A stretch of DNA of 64,000 nt from QAND01 sp003150225 (GCF_044357945.1 NZ_CP076563.1:1426001-1490000); one strand, 5' to 3'. Shown: positions 33,555 through 41,878, numbered from the stretch's first letter. The notes: generated by a model not told the origin, from the sequence alone. Numbers and translations: made by a program.

Positions 33555-34007
33555 CTATGCGGCAAGGCGGTATTCCTCCGGATTCTTTCGTATATCCTCC
33601 ATCATAGCAAGGAGTTCTTCTTCGCTTGGGATTGAAATCATTCCTACACCGGTGAAGTAAACATCCACTTTTACATAGCAATGACCGCTGGTCTTATCGT
33701 TATTGTGAACTTCGATGCGTTCAATCAGTTTATTCACAATAATCGGTGTCAGTTCCTTAATATCCGTCATTTCTCTAAAGGTACGGATTAAAAGCCTTGT
33801 GTCAGCAGATTTTTGTTCCGAAGATTGTAATACTTGCTCCCCATTGGCAACAGCCATTGTGAGTTCCTTTTGTTCCCGTTCGTAATTCTTCATCATCATT
33901 TGGAAGAAATCATTAGCAATAAGGTTGTTTCGCATTTCATTCAAGCAGTTCACAACCACCCGCCATTCAAAATCATCAAGTGCTATGTAATACTTCTTAT
34001 CACGCAT
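33555..34007 (-). pseudogene. Chimeric remnant: element protein N-terminus fused to serine-recombinase C-terminus
   Basis: The frame gives 150 residues from the ATG at 34007, which has AAGGAGTGA upstream. Residues 1-30 (MRDKKYYIALDDFEW...) look like the start of a small protein common on conjugative transposons. From about residue 31 the sequence switches to the C-terminal coiled coil and DUF4368-type tail of a large serine recombinase (REMTDIKELTPIIVNKLIER, IEVHNN, VKVDVYFTGVGMISIP). The catalytic domain of the recombinase is missing. The simplest reading is an internal deletion that joined two genes in frame. Not a functional recombinase. Confidence 0.65.
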
Positions 34008-34012
34008 ATCAC

Positions 34013-34312
34013 TCACTCCTTCAGCAAGTCTTGAAATGGGGTATCGGTTGCTACAAAGGTATCGTATGCAAAGTTTGCTCCCAAGCGAAATCCCATCATA
34101 AAACTGTCGAGATTGGATTCGCCGTTTACCACGCTCCACGCATTTACAAAGTCAAGGAATTTCTTTTTGTTTTCGCCGGAAAGCCTTTCGGTCAAAAAGT
34201 CCTCATTGAGCATCAAAACCTCCATTTGTTTCTGCACGGCTTTGTTCTGCTTGGTGCTTCGTGCCTGCGGGTCAATGTTGCCGTAATAGAATTCTTCTAT
34301 AAATTTGCCCAT
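34013..34312 (-). CDS. Small conjugative-element accessory protein (DUF6809-like)
   Basis: This protein has 99 residues. It is a helical, acidic protein with the pattern MGKFIEEFYYGNIDPQ, a central LTERLSGENKKKFLDFVNAW and a C-terminal FMMGFRLGANFA. Short proteins with this pattern recur on conjugative transposons of Clostridia; the DUF name is from memory. AAAGGAGGAAAAAAT precedes the ATG, so it may still be expressed. It is upstream of and co-directional with the chimeric recombinase remnant. Confidence 0.6.
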   Translation of the reverse strand: MGKFIEEFYYGNIDPQARSTKQNKAVQKQMEVLMLNEDFLTERLSGENKKKFLDFVNAWSVVNGESNLDSFMMGFRLGANFAYDTFVATDTPFQDLLKE

Positions 34313-34601
34313 ATTTTTTCCTCCTTTGATTTTCTACCATAATTGTACTCAAAGGCGGTTTGATAGTCGAATGTACCGCTATAAACAGAAAATACCGAGA
34401 AAAACCTTTTACAGTTCTTCTCGGTATTCATCTTTTTGTTTTGCCCTTTTGCAACGCCCATAAGTTAGTATTTTGAAATTACTGCCTTATGTGGCGTGTG
34501 CTTTGACGCCTGGTGTTTTTTTATCCGTTTTTCCGCAAAGCCGATGTTGCGCCGCCCCGCTTGTGCTTCATGGGCGGAGGGATGGCGCGAAAGGAAAGCC
34601 G

Positions 34602-35777
34602 CTAGGGCCGTTCCCACTCCACGGCTTGGCATCCATTCAACTTAGCGAACCGGGTAAAGCACCGAAGCAGCTGGCCCTTTAGGGCCTTTGTCATCTTGAC
34701 CTCCGGCTCCAGCCACAGGCCCTGGATACGGAGGATTCCAGCCTTACGGTCGCAGACGGGCTCCGCTCTGCCGATGAACCGTTCCCCCTGCAGAATGGGC
34801 AGCACATAATGGCCATACTGCCGGTCCTTGGCGGGCGTATATACCTCCCACTTGTAGGAAAAGTCAAAGAGAGCTTGGATAAGTTTTCGATCCCATAACA
34901 GATTATCCAGGGGAGCCAGAAGCTCTGTTCGCGCTCGAAACCGGATATTGCTACAGGCGCTTTCCAAGAGTGCCCGGTCGGAGCGGAGACAGTAGAGGGG
35001 TTCCGACAGCCCCTCCACCGCCACCGGAAGGAGATGGCCTTCCGTTGTGAGCCGGTAGAAGGTGGCATTTCGGTCTTTGGCGGAAAGCTTCCGCACGTCC
35101 AGCCAGGCGTCGGAGGCCCGGTTCCAGAGCAACCCTACGCCGCCGACACGCCGGGCCACCCGCCAGCAGAGGCCGTCCAGGGGAGAGGGAAAGGGATCTT
35201 GATCCGAGAGCAATTCTAGGGGCAGGCAGTCCTGGGCCCGGGCATAGTATTTGACGGTTCCTTCCTTGTGGTGGATTACCAAATCCCCACGGAAGTATAG
35301 GGCTTCCAGAGCGGCCCGGGCCAGATTGGTATTGCTCCAGTACCAGTCCACCTTCTGAGGATAGTTCAGATCCCGGGAACAGGCATATCCCATGCGCCCC
35401 ACGGCGTCCAGGATCTCCTGGGCTACGGTTTCCACCGCCTGATGGCTTCTTATCCGGCTCTGATACTGGGCGCGCACGCCGTGGAAGTAAGGCCAATCAG
35501 CCGTTGGAAAGATGGCCATCATCTTATCAAAATGATCCACAAGCGCCCGATCCCGGTATAATAGGGTATACAGCATGGATTTGCGGAAGCCCTTGACCCG
35601 CGCCTGGAGCGCGATCTCGGGGCTTTTTCCGCAGATGTCCACGGGATCGAACTGGATGCATCCCGCTTGGGCGATGTAGTCGAGCACCCCTTGTTTGCCC
35701 TCAAACCGACGGGCACCTAGAAGCCCCTGTTTGAGAAGAAGAAACCGGCGGGCCTGGGCTTTGGTTAAGGGGATCAT
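34602..35777 (-). CDS. Winged-helix DNA glycosylase-like protein, YcaQ/AlkX type
   Basis: This protein has 391 residues from the ATG at 35777. It belongs to the HTH_42 winged-helix family that includes AlkZ and YcaQ/AlkX, glycosylases that unhook DNA interstrand crosslinks and bulky alkyl lesions. The catalytic QxD-type motif is visible as QFD in CIQFDPVD (about residue 40-47). AlkZ has QxQ at this place and YcaQ has QxD, so this is YcaQ-like. The C-terminal winged helix and LLAPLDNLLWDRKL motif are also present. The start overlaps the upstream stop codon (ATGA), coupling it to the vanZ-like gene. Confidence 0.8.
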   Translation of the reverse strand: MIPLTKAQARRFLLLKQGLLGARRFEGKQGVLDYIAQAGCIQFDPVDICGKSPEIALQARVKGFRKSMLYTLLYRDRALVDHFDKMMAIFPTADWPYFHGVRAQYQSRIRSHQAVETVAQEILDAVGRMGYACSRDLNYPQKVDWYWSNTNLARAALEALYFRGDLVIHHKEGTVKYYARAQDCLPLELLSDQDPFPSPLDGLCWRVARRVGGVGLLWNRASDAWLDVRKLSAKDRNATFYRLTTEGHLLPVAVEGLSEPLYCLRSDRALLESACSNIRFRARTELLAPLDNLLWDRKLIQALFDFSYKWEVYTPAKDRQYGHYVLPILQGERFIGRAEPVCDRKAGILRIQGLWLEPEVKMTKALKGQLLRCFTRFAKLNGCQAVEWERP

Positions 35778-36469
35778 GGCTGCGCTAGATAGCATTTTTG
35801 AAGCAACCGCTTCACGGGGGGAATCGCTACCATCCCGTATGCCAGAAGGGCGCCGGCCAGATTTAAAATTACGTCGTCCACATCACAGCTGCCGGTGCCG
35901 GTAAAGAGCTGTACGCCTTCCACCAGAAGAAGTATTGCCAACATAGTAAAAAGGAAGATCCAAAATCTGCGTTGACGGTGAAATAGGCAGGGAAGGGCGG
36001 CGCCTACCGGTGCAAAGAGAAAAAGATTTCCCAGAAGGTTTTCCACTACGATGTTTTGGTTGATGGTATCGTTGGCCCAGGCCGATAGATAGGACCCGAT
36101 GGTGTGGAAGGGGATAAAGTTGGCCCGCAGCGCCAGAGGCGTGGCCCAACCCCCGTTTCCACCGTATCGCCGCACTCCGCCAAAGAATAGGAAGATCAGC
36201 AGAACCAGGGCGTATCCCATCAACAGGCCGCCCATCAGGAGGGCTCCCGCCCGCTGCTTTTGCAATCCCGTTTCCCGGGTTCGGATGAAGAATGTACCGG
36301 CGATGAGAATCGCAAGCAGAACGGTGCCCCCCATTAGCAGGGTGCCCTCATAATCCAAGGAGAGGCCGGGGGTGAGGATTACATAGAGGAGCAGTGCTAT
36401 GACGGCTCCCGCCACCGTTAGAAGGAGGATCCAAAGCAGCTGGCGATAGGGAGAACGACTGGGGTTCAT
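35774..36469 (-). CDS. VanZ-family membrane protein
   Basis: This protein has 231 residues from the ATG at 36469, preceded by GGAGGTGCTCC. It has about six membrane segments. The VanZ signature is visible in the second half: NFIPFHTIGSY, then NLLGNLFLFAPVGAALPCLF and LLVEGVQLFTGTGSCDVDDV. VanZ in enterococci raises teicoplanin resistance; chromosomal homologues in Clostridia have no settled role. A 22-bp perfect palindrome lies directly upstream (36482-36503), suggesting repression by a dimeric regulator not encoded here. It is coupled to the glycosylase gene. Confidence 0.85.
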   Translation of the reverse strand: MNPSRSPYRQLLWILLLTVAGAVIALLLYVILTPGLSLDYEGTLLMGGTVLLAILIAGTFFIRTRETGLQKQRAGALLMGGLLMGYALVLLIFLFFGGVRRYGGNGGWATPLALRANFIPFHTIGSYLSAWANDTINQNIVVENLLGNLFLFAPVGAALPCLFHRQRRFWIFLFTMLAILLLVEGVQLFTGTGSCDVDDVILNLAGALLAYGMVAIPPVKRLLQKCYLAQP

Positions 36470-36481
36470 GGAGCACCTCCG

Positions 36482-36503
36482 ATTATTACAATATTGTAAT
36501 AAT
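36482..36503. promoter_or_regulatory. 22-bp perfect palindrome, candidate operator of the vanZ-like/glycosylase operon
   Basis: ATTATTACAAT followed by its exact reverse complement lies 13 bp upstream of the vanZ-like ATG. It contains TTACA...TGTAA, as in many winged-helix regulator sites (BlaI/CopY, GntR, MarR types). Confidence 0.6.
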
Positions 36504-36649
36504 ATACCCCGGGACATGGTTTGTCCAGCTTTGACAGAAGGAATCTACGGAGAAAAAAGGAATTTAACAAAATATCATGGTTTTTTCAAGATGTTTTTCC
36601 CGGTTATTTGACTGGGCAACTAGAATTTTGCACCGCTTTAGGGTATAAT

Positions 36650-36766
36650 TCCCATAGCATACGGGCTCCGATCCCTAAGCCCTTGGAGATTCCTCCGTGG
36701 ATTAGGGACGCTAGGGCATATCTGGAAACGGACATGCCTCCCGAATTGGAAAGGAGAACGATTCCC
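36650..36766 (+). promoter_or_regulatory. Candidate molybdenum/tungsten cofactor riboswitch before tupA
   Basis: A leader of about 117 nt precedes a tungstate transporter. It shows a nested hairpin (CCCTAA/TTAGGG), then a hairpin GGCAT-TCTG-GAAA-CGGA-ATGCC with a GNRA loop. CTCC after it could pair with the GGAG of the tupA ribosome binding site, so translation could be switched. CTCCGATCCC near the start and ATGCCTCCC before the ribosome binding site resemble the Moco/Tuco RNA family as I remember it. Class assignment needs a covariance-model search. Confidence 0.45.
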
Positions 36767-37630
36767 ATGAAAAAGAGACTGTCCCTGCTGCTGGCAGTTC
36801 TCGTGGTGATGGGTCTGGCTCTGGTTGGCTGCGGCGGAACCGCTACAGAACCCGAACAGAGCGCTGTCCCCACTCCCGAGAACCCCACTATCCGCCTGTC
36901 CACCACCACCTCGGTGAACGATTCCGGGTTGCTGCCCTACCTCCAGCCCACCTTTGAGGCCAAGACCGGCTACAAGCTGGAGATCACCAGCAATGGCACC
37001 GGCGCGGCCATCAAGCTGGGCGAGAGCGGCGACGCCGACTGCCTCCTGGTGCACTCCAAGTCCGCTGAGGAAGAGTTTGTCAACAGCGGTTTTGGCGTAG
37101 AGCGGATTCCCTTCATGTACAACTACTTTGTCATCGTAGGGCCGGCCGATGATCCCGCCAAAGTAAAGGATTGTGCCACCGCCACCGATGCCTTTAAGGC
37201 CATCGCCAACACCGAGGGCGCCCAGTTTGTGTCCCGTGGAGACAACTCCGGCACCCACAACGCAGAGAAAAAGATCTGGCAGGCTGCCGAGATCGAACCC
37301 GATGGACAGGATTTCTACATCTCCGCCGGCGCTGGCATGGGCGCTTGCCTGAACCAGGCCAATGAGCGGGGCGCCTATATCCTTACCGATAAAGGCACCT
37401 ATCTGTCCATGAAGGAGAACCTGGATCTGGAACTGCTTCTGGAGAAGTCCGATGAGATGAAGAATACCTATTCCGTCATCGCCGTGAATGCGGAGAAGCA
37501 TCCTGACACCAACACCGATGGCGCTAACGCCTTCATCCAGTGGATCACCTCCCAGGAAGCCCTGGACCTCATCGCCGAGTACGGCAAGGAAGAGTACGGC
37601 GAGGCCCTGTTCTATGTGCTGGAAAAATAA
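36767..37630 (+). CDS. tupA: Tungstate ABC transporter substrate-binding lipoprotein TupA
   Basis: This protein has 287 residues from the ATG at 36767 (AAAGGAG upstream). It has a lipoprotein signal with lipobox ALVGC (Cys about residue 22). The mature part starts with the TupA motif LSTTTSVNDSGLLPYLQPTF, then SNGTGAAIKLGESGDADCLLVHS and SRGDNSGTHNAEKKIW, all typical of the tungstate-binding branch (TTTS and RGDNSGTH). It captures tungstate outside the membrane. First gene of tupABC. Confidence 0.92.
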   Translation: MKKRLSLLLAVLVVMGLALVGCGGTATEPEQSAVPTPENPTIRLSTTTSVNDSGLLPYLQPTFEAKTGYKLEITSNGTGAAIKLGESGDADCLLVHSKSAEEEFVNSGFGVERIPFMYNYFVIVGPADDPAKVKDCATATDAFKAIANTEGAQFVSRGDNSGTHNAEKKIWQAAEIEPDGQDFYISAGAGMGACLNQANERGAYILTDKGTYLSMKENLDLELLLEKSDEMKNTYSVIAVNAEKHPDTNTDGANAFIQWITSQEALDLIAEYGKEEYGEALFYVLEK

Positions 37631-37744
37631 CGGTTGAGCAAGAGGGGAGCAGGAGGGGAAACCCGCCTGCCCCTTTTCTTTATAGGAGCGCGGGTCATCA
37701 GGCCGGCGTTTTCCGGTCCCTTGGAAGAGGAGAGGAACGCACCG

Positions 37745-38425
37745 ATGGAAGTATTCGCGGAGGCCCTGGGACTATTGTTTGGAGCCGATTGGGAGCTTCG
37801 GCAAATTCTATGGGTTACCCTTAAGATGTCCCTGTCCAGCACCGCCATTGCGGTGTGTATCGGCGTGCCCCTGGGGGTGTTGCTGGGCACCGGGAAGTTC
37901 AGGGGCCGCAAGCTGATTCTAAAGATAATCCACACCCTGATGGGCCTGCCTCCGGTGGTGGCGGGATTGATCGTGTTTTTGCTCCTTTCCCGGAGCGGCC
38001 CTCTGGGCAGCCTGCGGCTGCTGTTTTCGGTGCCCGCCATGGTCATCGCCCAGGTGGTGCTTATTACCCCCATCGTCACGGGGCTCACCTCCTCCATGGT
38101 ATCGGCAAAAGCTCCGGCAGTGATGGAGACTGCGGCGGGCATCGGCCTTTCCCGGTCCAGAACCCTATGGCTGATCCTGCGGGAATGCCGGCCCCAGCTG
38201 GTGTCCGTGGTGCTAACCGGATTCGGAAGGGCCATCTCCGAGGTAGGAGCCGTCCAGTTGGTGGGAGGCAACGTCCAGTACAAGACCCGGGTGATGACCA
38301 CCACCATCATGCTGGAGACCAATAAGGGCAACTTTGGCTTGGCAGTGGCCCTGGGCATTCTCCTGCTCCTCATCGCCTTTGTGATCAACGCCCTTGCCGG
38401 CAAACTGCAGGAGGAGCGGCCATGA
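37745..38425 (+). CDS. tupB: Tungstate ABC transporter permease TupB
   Basis: This protein has 226 residues from the ATG at 37745 (GAGGAGAGGAA upstream). It has about five membrane helices and the permease loop (VMETAAGIGLSRSRTLWLIL). The segment SEVGAVQLVGGNVQYKTRVM is typical of TupB and related molybdate/tungstate permeases. It forms the channel with TupC as ATPase. The stop overlaps the start of tupC. Confidence 0.92.
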   Translation: MEVFAEALGLLFGADWELRQILWVTLKMSLSSTAIAVCIGVPLGVLLGTGKFRGRKLILKIIHTLMGLPPVVAGLIVFLLLSRSGPLGSLRLLFSVPAMVIAQVVLITPIVTGLTSSMVSAKAPAVMETAAGIGLSRSRTLWLILRECRPQLVSVVLTGFGRAISEVGAVQLVGGNVQYKTRVMTTTIMLETNKGNFGLAVALGILLLLIAFVINALAGKLQEERP

Positions 38426-39099
38426 TGGAACTGGTATCCCTGAGCAAAACCTATCAAGGCCGCCGGGTGCTAAACATACCGGCGCTAACCTTGCTGGAGG
38501 GGCAAACCTATGCCCTATTGGGGGCAAATGGTTCTGGGAAATCCACTCTGCTGCGCATTCTGGCCGGGGTGCTTGTCCCCGATGCCGGCCGGATGCGTTT
38601 GCCGGAGGAGTCCGGTCAGGTGGGCTATCTGCCTCAGCGTCCCTACGGGTTCCAGAGGAGCGTGTTGAAAAATGTGACCATGGCCCTATCATCCTCCTAC
38701 CCGCGCCCGGAGGAGGCGGCGCTGGCCGCTCTTGGCCGGGTAGGCATGGAGAACATGGCAAGGGAAAACGGCAGCCGGCTTTCGGGAGGCGAGACCCAGC
38801 GGATGGCCTTTGCCCGGATGATCGTCCGACCCCGGAAACTGCTTCTTTTGGATGAGCCCACCTCCGCCACCGACATCGCGGGGAACGATCTGGTGGAGGC
38901 GGCGCTGTTGGAGTATCAGCGGGAGACGGGCTGCACCGTGCTCATGGCCACCCATTCCCTGGCCCAGGCGGCGCGCCTATGCCGGCGGATGATCTTTCTC
39001 CATCGAGGGGAGATCGTAGCGGAGGGTCCCATTCGCCAACTGCTGGACGCGCCGGAGGATCCCCACCTAAGGGAATTTTTAGCACATTGGCGTATTTAA
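38422..39099 (+). CDS. tupC: Tungstate ABC transporter ATPase TupC
   Basis: This protein has 225 residues with Walker A GANGSGKST (residues about 34-42), Q-loop YLPQRPYGF, signature LSGGETQRMAF, Walker B KLLLLDEPTSATD and switch His in MATHSLAQA. The start is ATGATG with the first ATG overlapping the tupB stop. It completes the tungstate importer; the metal would serve tungsten-dependent oxidoreductases or formate dehydrogenases, none of which is in this window. Confidence 0.92.
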   Translation: MMELVSLSKTYQGRRVLNIPALTLLEGQTYALLGANGSGKSTLLRILAGVLVPDAGRMRLPEESGQVGYLPQRPYGFQRSVLKNVTMALSSSYPRPEEAALAALGRVGMENMARENGSRLSGGETQRMAFARMIVRPRKLLLLDEPTSATDIAGNDLVEAALLEYQRETGCTVLMATHSLAQAARLCRRMIFLHRGEIVAEGPIRQLLDAPEDPHLREFLAHWRI

Positions 39100-39103
39100 T
39101 CGC

Positions 39104-39142
39104 GAAAAAACAGGGCATCGGAATTCCGATGCCCTGTTTTTT
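39104..39142 (+). terminator. Terminator of tupABC
   Basis: The 17-bp stem AAAAAACAGGGCATCGG and its complement has loop AATT and lies just after tupC. Confidence 0.9.
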
Positions 39143-39208
39143 ATCCGCTCACCACGGGCAAAGCGCCCTTTGCCGTCATAGGATAGAGGGATGGAAAGTG
39201 GTGATGAG

Positions 39209-39433
39209 ATGAGACGGGATCGACAGGACGCCGGGGACCTGCTGGTGACCACCAGTATCCTGGCGCGCCACATCATGGAGTGCTGTACCCCGGATGAAGC
39301 CCACTTCCTGGGGGATTTTTTTATCAATCTAGGCTCCAACCTGCTGTTCCTATGCCGGTATCCCGACCCCTGCCAGCCTCGGCCCCATCCGCCTCATAAG
39401 CCAAAGACGGAGGAGGAGAAGGCGGAGGATTAG
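39209..39433 (+). CDS. Small conserved-looking protein (DUF6774-like)
   Basis: This protein has about 74 residues. An amphipathic helical core (LLVTTSILARHIMECCTPDE, AHFLGDFFINLGSNLLFL) is followed by a Pro/Lys/Glu-rich tail. The pattern of an H-x-C-C turn and an F-x-x-L-G helix resembles short DUF6774-type proteins of Clostridia; this is a weak match from memory. The start could also be the ATG at 39191. Its TAG overlaps the TAA of the convergent gene by two bases. Function unknown. Confidence 0.55.
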   Translation: MRRDRQDAGDLLVTTSILARHIMECCTPDEAHFLGDFFINLGSNLLFLCRYPDPCQPRPHPPHKPKTEEEKAED

Positions 39434-39966
39434 GGTAGCACCTGCATCAGGAGGCTTTCCATAACGGAGAGGGCGCTTTTGTGAAGGGTACGGTCCCCGC
39501 CGCCGCAGAGGCTTCCATGGATGATAAAATCCGATTCCGGGAAATGGGCCTTTAGGAGGGCGGCGTTGCTGATGACGCAGATATTGGTGACCAGCCCCAT
39601 AAGATGAAACGCATGAGGGCCCTCCCCCTGGCGTTCCTGGACAAGCCGGGCCAGCTCCACCGATCCAAAGGTGGGCTTTTCCACCAGGGTTACCCGGGTA
39701 TCGCCATGGTATTGGGCCAGATCTCCATAGAGCTGCCATCCGGGGGTGCCAGCAATGCAGTGGGGCACCGGCAGTCCTTTTCCCTCCTGGGTTTGCAGAT
39801 AGTCCTCCCCATGGGTGTCCAGGGTAAAATAGACGGGATCACCCGCCGCCAAAAAGGCTTCCACTTGATCCCGGATACCGGGGAGCAGCGATTCTGCGCC
39901 ATGATAGCCCAGAGCGCCATCCACAAAATCCTTTTGATAGTCCACCACCACTAAAATCCTTGCCAT
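39430..39966 (-). CDS. Isochorismatase-family cysteine hydrolase, nicotinamidase-like
   Basis: This protein has 178 residues from the ATG at 39966, with TAGGAGG upstream. Catalytic triad candidates are Asp8 in VVVDYQKDF, Lys in VEKPTFGS, and the nucleophile Cys in GLVTNICVIS. Metal ligands are in FTLDTHGEDY. This pattern fits PncA-like nicotinamidases and the wider cysteine hydrolase family. If it is a nicotinamidase it would feed NAD salvage upstream of NadE, which is encoded 18 kb away. Substrate not proven. Confidence 0.8.
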   Translation of the reverse strand: MARILVVVDYQKDFVDGALGYHGAESLLPGIRDQVEAFLAAGDPVYFTLDTHGEDYLQTQEGKGLPVPHCIAGTPGWQLYGDLAQYHGDTRVTLVEKPTFGSVELARLVQERQGEGPHAFHLMGLVTNICVISNAALLKAHFPESDFIIHGSLCGGGDRTLHKSALSVMESLLMQVLP

Positions 39967-40071
39967 AGGGCCACCTCCTATTGTTGACGCCAGCATAGCA
40001 TGGCGGACAAGGAAAATCAAACCGCCGACAGAGAATGGGAAACCGGTAAAAAAACTATGGGAATGGGTCAA

Positions 40072-40365
40072 TCAGCCAATCTACACGGCCATGAAATAAA
40101 TTCCAATTTTTGTATAAAACAAAAGAAAAATCAAAAAAGATTGTAGGAATTCGTGTGATTTATGTGAAAACCAGGTGAGAAATTCAGAATAATTTCTAAT
40201 AAAAGAGATTTTCTGGAAAGTGATTCCAACGTAGCTTCAAAAACTAGATCATAAAAATGTAGCCAGACAGGTGCTTGGATTTCTTGCTTCCAGCTGTAAT
40301 AAAAAAGTGGATGGATATGTGCCGCCTTTGGCTCATAGACATAGCAAAAGGGCGAAATAGAAAAA
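40072..40365. other. AT-rich intergenic region without a gene
   Basis: This stretch between the hydrolase and the AbrB-like gene is strongly AT-rich. I see no open frame with a ribosome binding site, no hairpin terminator and no convincing promoter. Confidence 0.5.
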
Positions 40366-40392
40366 GTGTACCCGGACGCTGCCCGGGTACAC
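40366..40392 (-). terminator. Terminator of the AbrB-like gene
   Basis: The stem GTGTACCCGG/CCGGGTACAC is followed on the reverse strand by TTTTTC, directly after the gene. Confidence 0.85.
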
Positions 40393-40407
40393 GGGGTGGA
40401 TAAATGC

Positions 40408-40650
40408 TTATTCCTGGGAGAGAGATTCGATGCAGGCACGGCAGACGTTGTAATCGCCATGTTCCACAAGATCCTTCTCACTACCGCAGAAAATGCAGGC
40501 AGGCTGGTATTTCCGCAACACAATGCGATCCCCCTGAACAAAGATTTCTACGGGATCCTTTACGTCCATTCCCATGGTGCGGCGCAGCTCGATAGGGAGC
40601 ACCACGCGGCCCAGGGAATCCACTTTTCTAACAATACCGGTCGACTTCAT
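40408..40650 (-). CDS. AbrB/SpoVT-family transition-state regulator with zinc-binding tail
   Basis: This protein has 80 residues. The N-terminal swapped-hairpin DNA-binding domain is VRKVDSLGRVVLPIELRRTM (residues 7-26). The C-terminal part carries two CxxC pairs (CIFCGSEKDL and CRAC), which probably hold a zinc ion, a feature of the clostridial AbrB branch. Such proteins repress post-exponential genes. It is divergent from spmA and separated by an AT-rich region of about 145 bp, so it may regulate itself and spmA. Confidence 0.88.
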   Translation of the reverse strand: MKSTGIVRKVDSLGRVVLPIELRRTMGMDVKDPVEIFVQGDRIVLRKYQPACIFCGSEKDLVEHGDYNVCRACIESLSQE

Positions 40651-40795
40651 TTTGATTACCCCTTGTCCTTTGTTTTATCAGTTACGAGTAAAGTATCGTA
40701 ATTAATGACTGAATTTTACCAGAAATTAACTAAGAGTACAACCATATTTTTGTTTTTTTGTACAAAATATATGTATATTTTTGGAGGTGGGCCAT

Positions 40796-41371
40796 ATGAC
40801 AAAGAATATATGGACGAATCTTGTTGTTTTGTCCGCATTGTTCGGACTGTGCTGGGGCACCTTGGGGGAGCTGCCCACCGCTGCTATGGATGGTGCGGCC
40901 CAGGCGGTGGAGTTGACGGTGACCATGGCGGGGGCGTATATGCTGTGGATGGGCCTGTTGGAGATTGGCCATCAATCGGGGTTCAACGATAAAATGGCGA
41001 GGGGATTGGGCAAGATACTGGGCCCGCTGTTCCCGGGGGTACGGCGGGACAAGGAGGCCATGGGCGCCATCTGCATGAATATCGCCGCCAATACCCTGGG
41101 CATGGGCAGCGCCGCCACTCCGTTTGGACTCAAGGCCATGGAACGAATGAAGAAAATCCAAAATGCCAAATCCGCCACCTATGATATGATCATGTTTCTG
41201 GTGCTCAACACCAGCAGCCTGCTTTTGATTCCCACCTCCATCATCGCTTTGCGCACCGCCTGTGGCAGCACCGACCCTTTTTCGGTGACGCTCCCCATCA
41301 TCCTGGATAGCTGCATCATGACGGTGGTGGGAATTGCAACCGCCATCCTCATGGGAAGGAGGATGCGCTAG
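40796..41371 (+). CDS. spmA: Spore maturation protein A
   Basis: This membrane protein has 191 residues from the ATG at 40796, with GGAGGTGG upstream. It is a nucleoside-recognition (Gate) domain protein: AAQAVELTVTMAGAYMLWMG, GAICMNIAANTLGMGSAATP and FLVLNTSSLLLIPTSIIALR are typical of SpmA. Together with SpmB it is needed for dehydration of the spore core in Bacillus and Clostridium. spmB follows directly. Confidence 0.93.
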   Translation: MTKNIWTNLVVLSALFGLCWGTLGELPTAAMDGAAQAVELTVTMAGAYMLWMGLLEIGHQSGFNDKMARGLGKILGPLFPGVRRDKEAMGAICMNIAANTLGMGSAATPFGLKAMERMKKIQNAKSATYDMIMFLVLNTSSLLLIPTSIIALRTACGSTDPFSVTLPIILDSCIMTVVGIATAILMGRRMR

Positions 41372-41878
41372 ATGGATATCACCCCCTATTTTATGGCGGT
41401 ATTCATCGGTGGCATCGTGCTGTATGGCGCCGTAAAAAAGGTGGATTGCCTGGAGGCCTTTACCGCTGGAGCCAAGGAGGGGCTCTCCACCTGCATCCGG
41501 ATCCTTCCCTATCTCTGCGCCATGCTCATCGCGGTATCCATGCTGCGGGCCAGCGGCTTTTTCGACCTCCTGGTGCGGGTGCTGGCCCCGGTGGCAAAAG
41601 TCTTTGGGCTGCCCCCGGAGGCCCTTCCCGTCGCGGTGATCCGGCCCTTTTCCGGCGGCGGCGCCATGGCGGTACTGGCCGATACCCTCATGGCCTATGG
41701 CCCCGACAGCTTCATTGGACGGACGTCCTGTATCATTCTGGGATGCAGCGAAGCGGTGTTCTATACCGCGTCCATCTATTACGGCAGCATCGGCATCAAG
41801 GATTGGGGCCATACCATTCCCGCCTGTATGCTGCATACCATCGTGGGGATGGTCTGCGCCAGCTTTTTGGCGCGGTGA
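41372..41878 (+). CDS. spmB: Spore maturation protein B
   Basis: This membrane protein has 168 residues, starting right after the spmA stop codon. It shows the SpmB pattern: EGLSTCIRILPYLCAMLIAV, ASGFFDLLVRVLAPV, IRPFSGGGAMAV and GCSEAVFYTASIYYGS. It works with SpmA in spore core dehydration. This pair implies that the organism sporulates or descends from sporulating ancestors. Confidence 0.93.
   Translation: MDITPYFMAVFIGGIVLYGAVKKVDCLEAFTAGAKEGLSTCIRILPYLCAMLIAVSMLRASGFFDLLVRVLAPVAKVFGLPPEALPVAVIRPFSGGGAMAVLADTLMAYGPDSFIGRTSCIILGCSEAVFYTASIYYGSIGIKDWGHTIPACMLHTIVGMVCASFLAR

Larger units (their letters stand above)
33486..34494. mobile_element. Remnant of a conjugative/serine-recombinase element
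   Basis: This AT-richer island of about 1 kb is inserted between glmS and the host genes downstream. It holds a recombinase C-terminus fused to another element-type protein, and a small accessory protein. Its ends carry an imperfect inverted repeat: CCACGTAAGGAAGTATTTT at 33486 and, on the other strand from 34494, CCACATAAGGCAGTAATTT (16 of 19 match). No intact transfer or integration gene remains. I see no clear target duplication. Confidence 0.6.

Noticed and set aside
36521..36766. N-terminal extension of TupA from an earlier start
   Set aside because: The extension covers the promoter and leader. The ATG at 36767 has a good ribosome binding site and gives a perfect lipoprotein signal.
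40131..40541. Reverse-strand frame upstream and across the AbrB-like gene
   Set aside because: It overlaps abrB and its terminator in another frame, has no ribosome binding site and no family resemblance.
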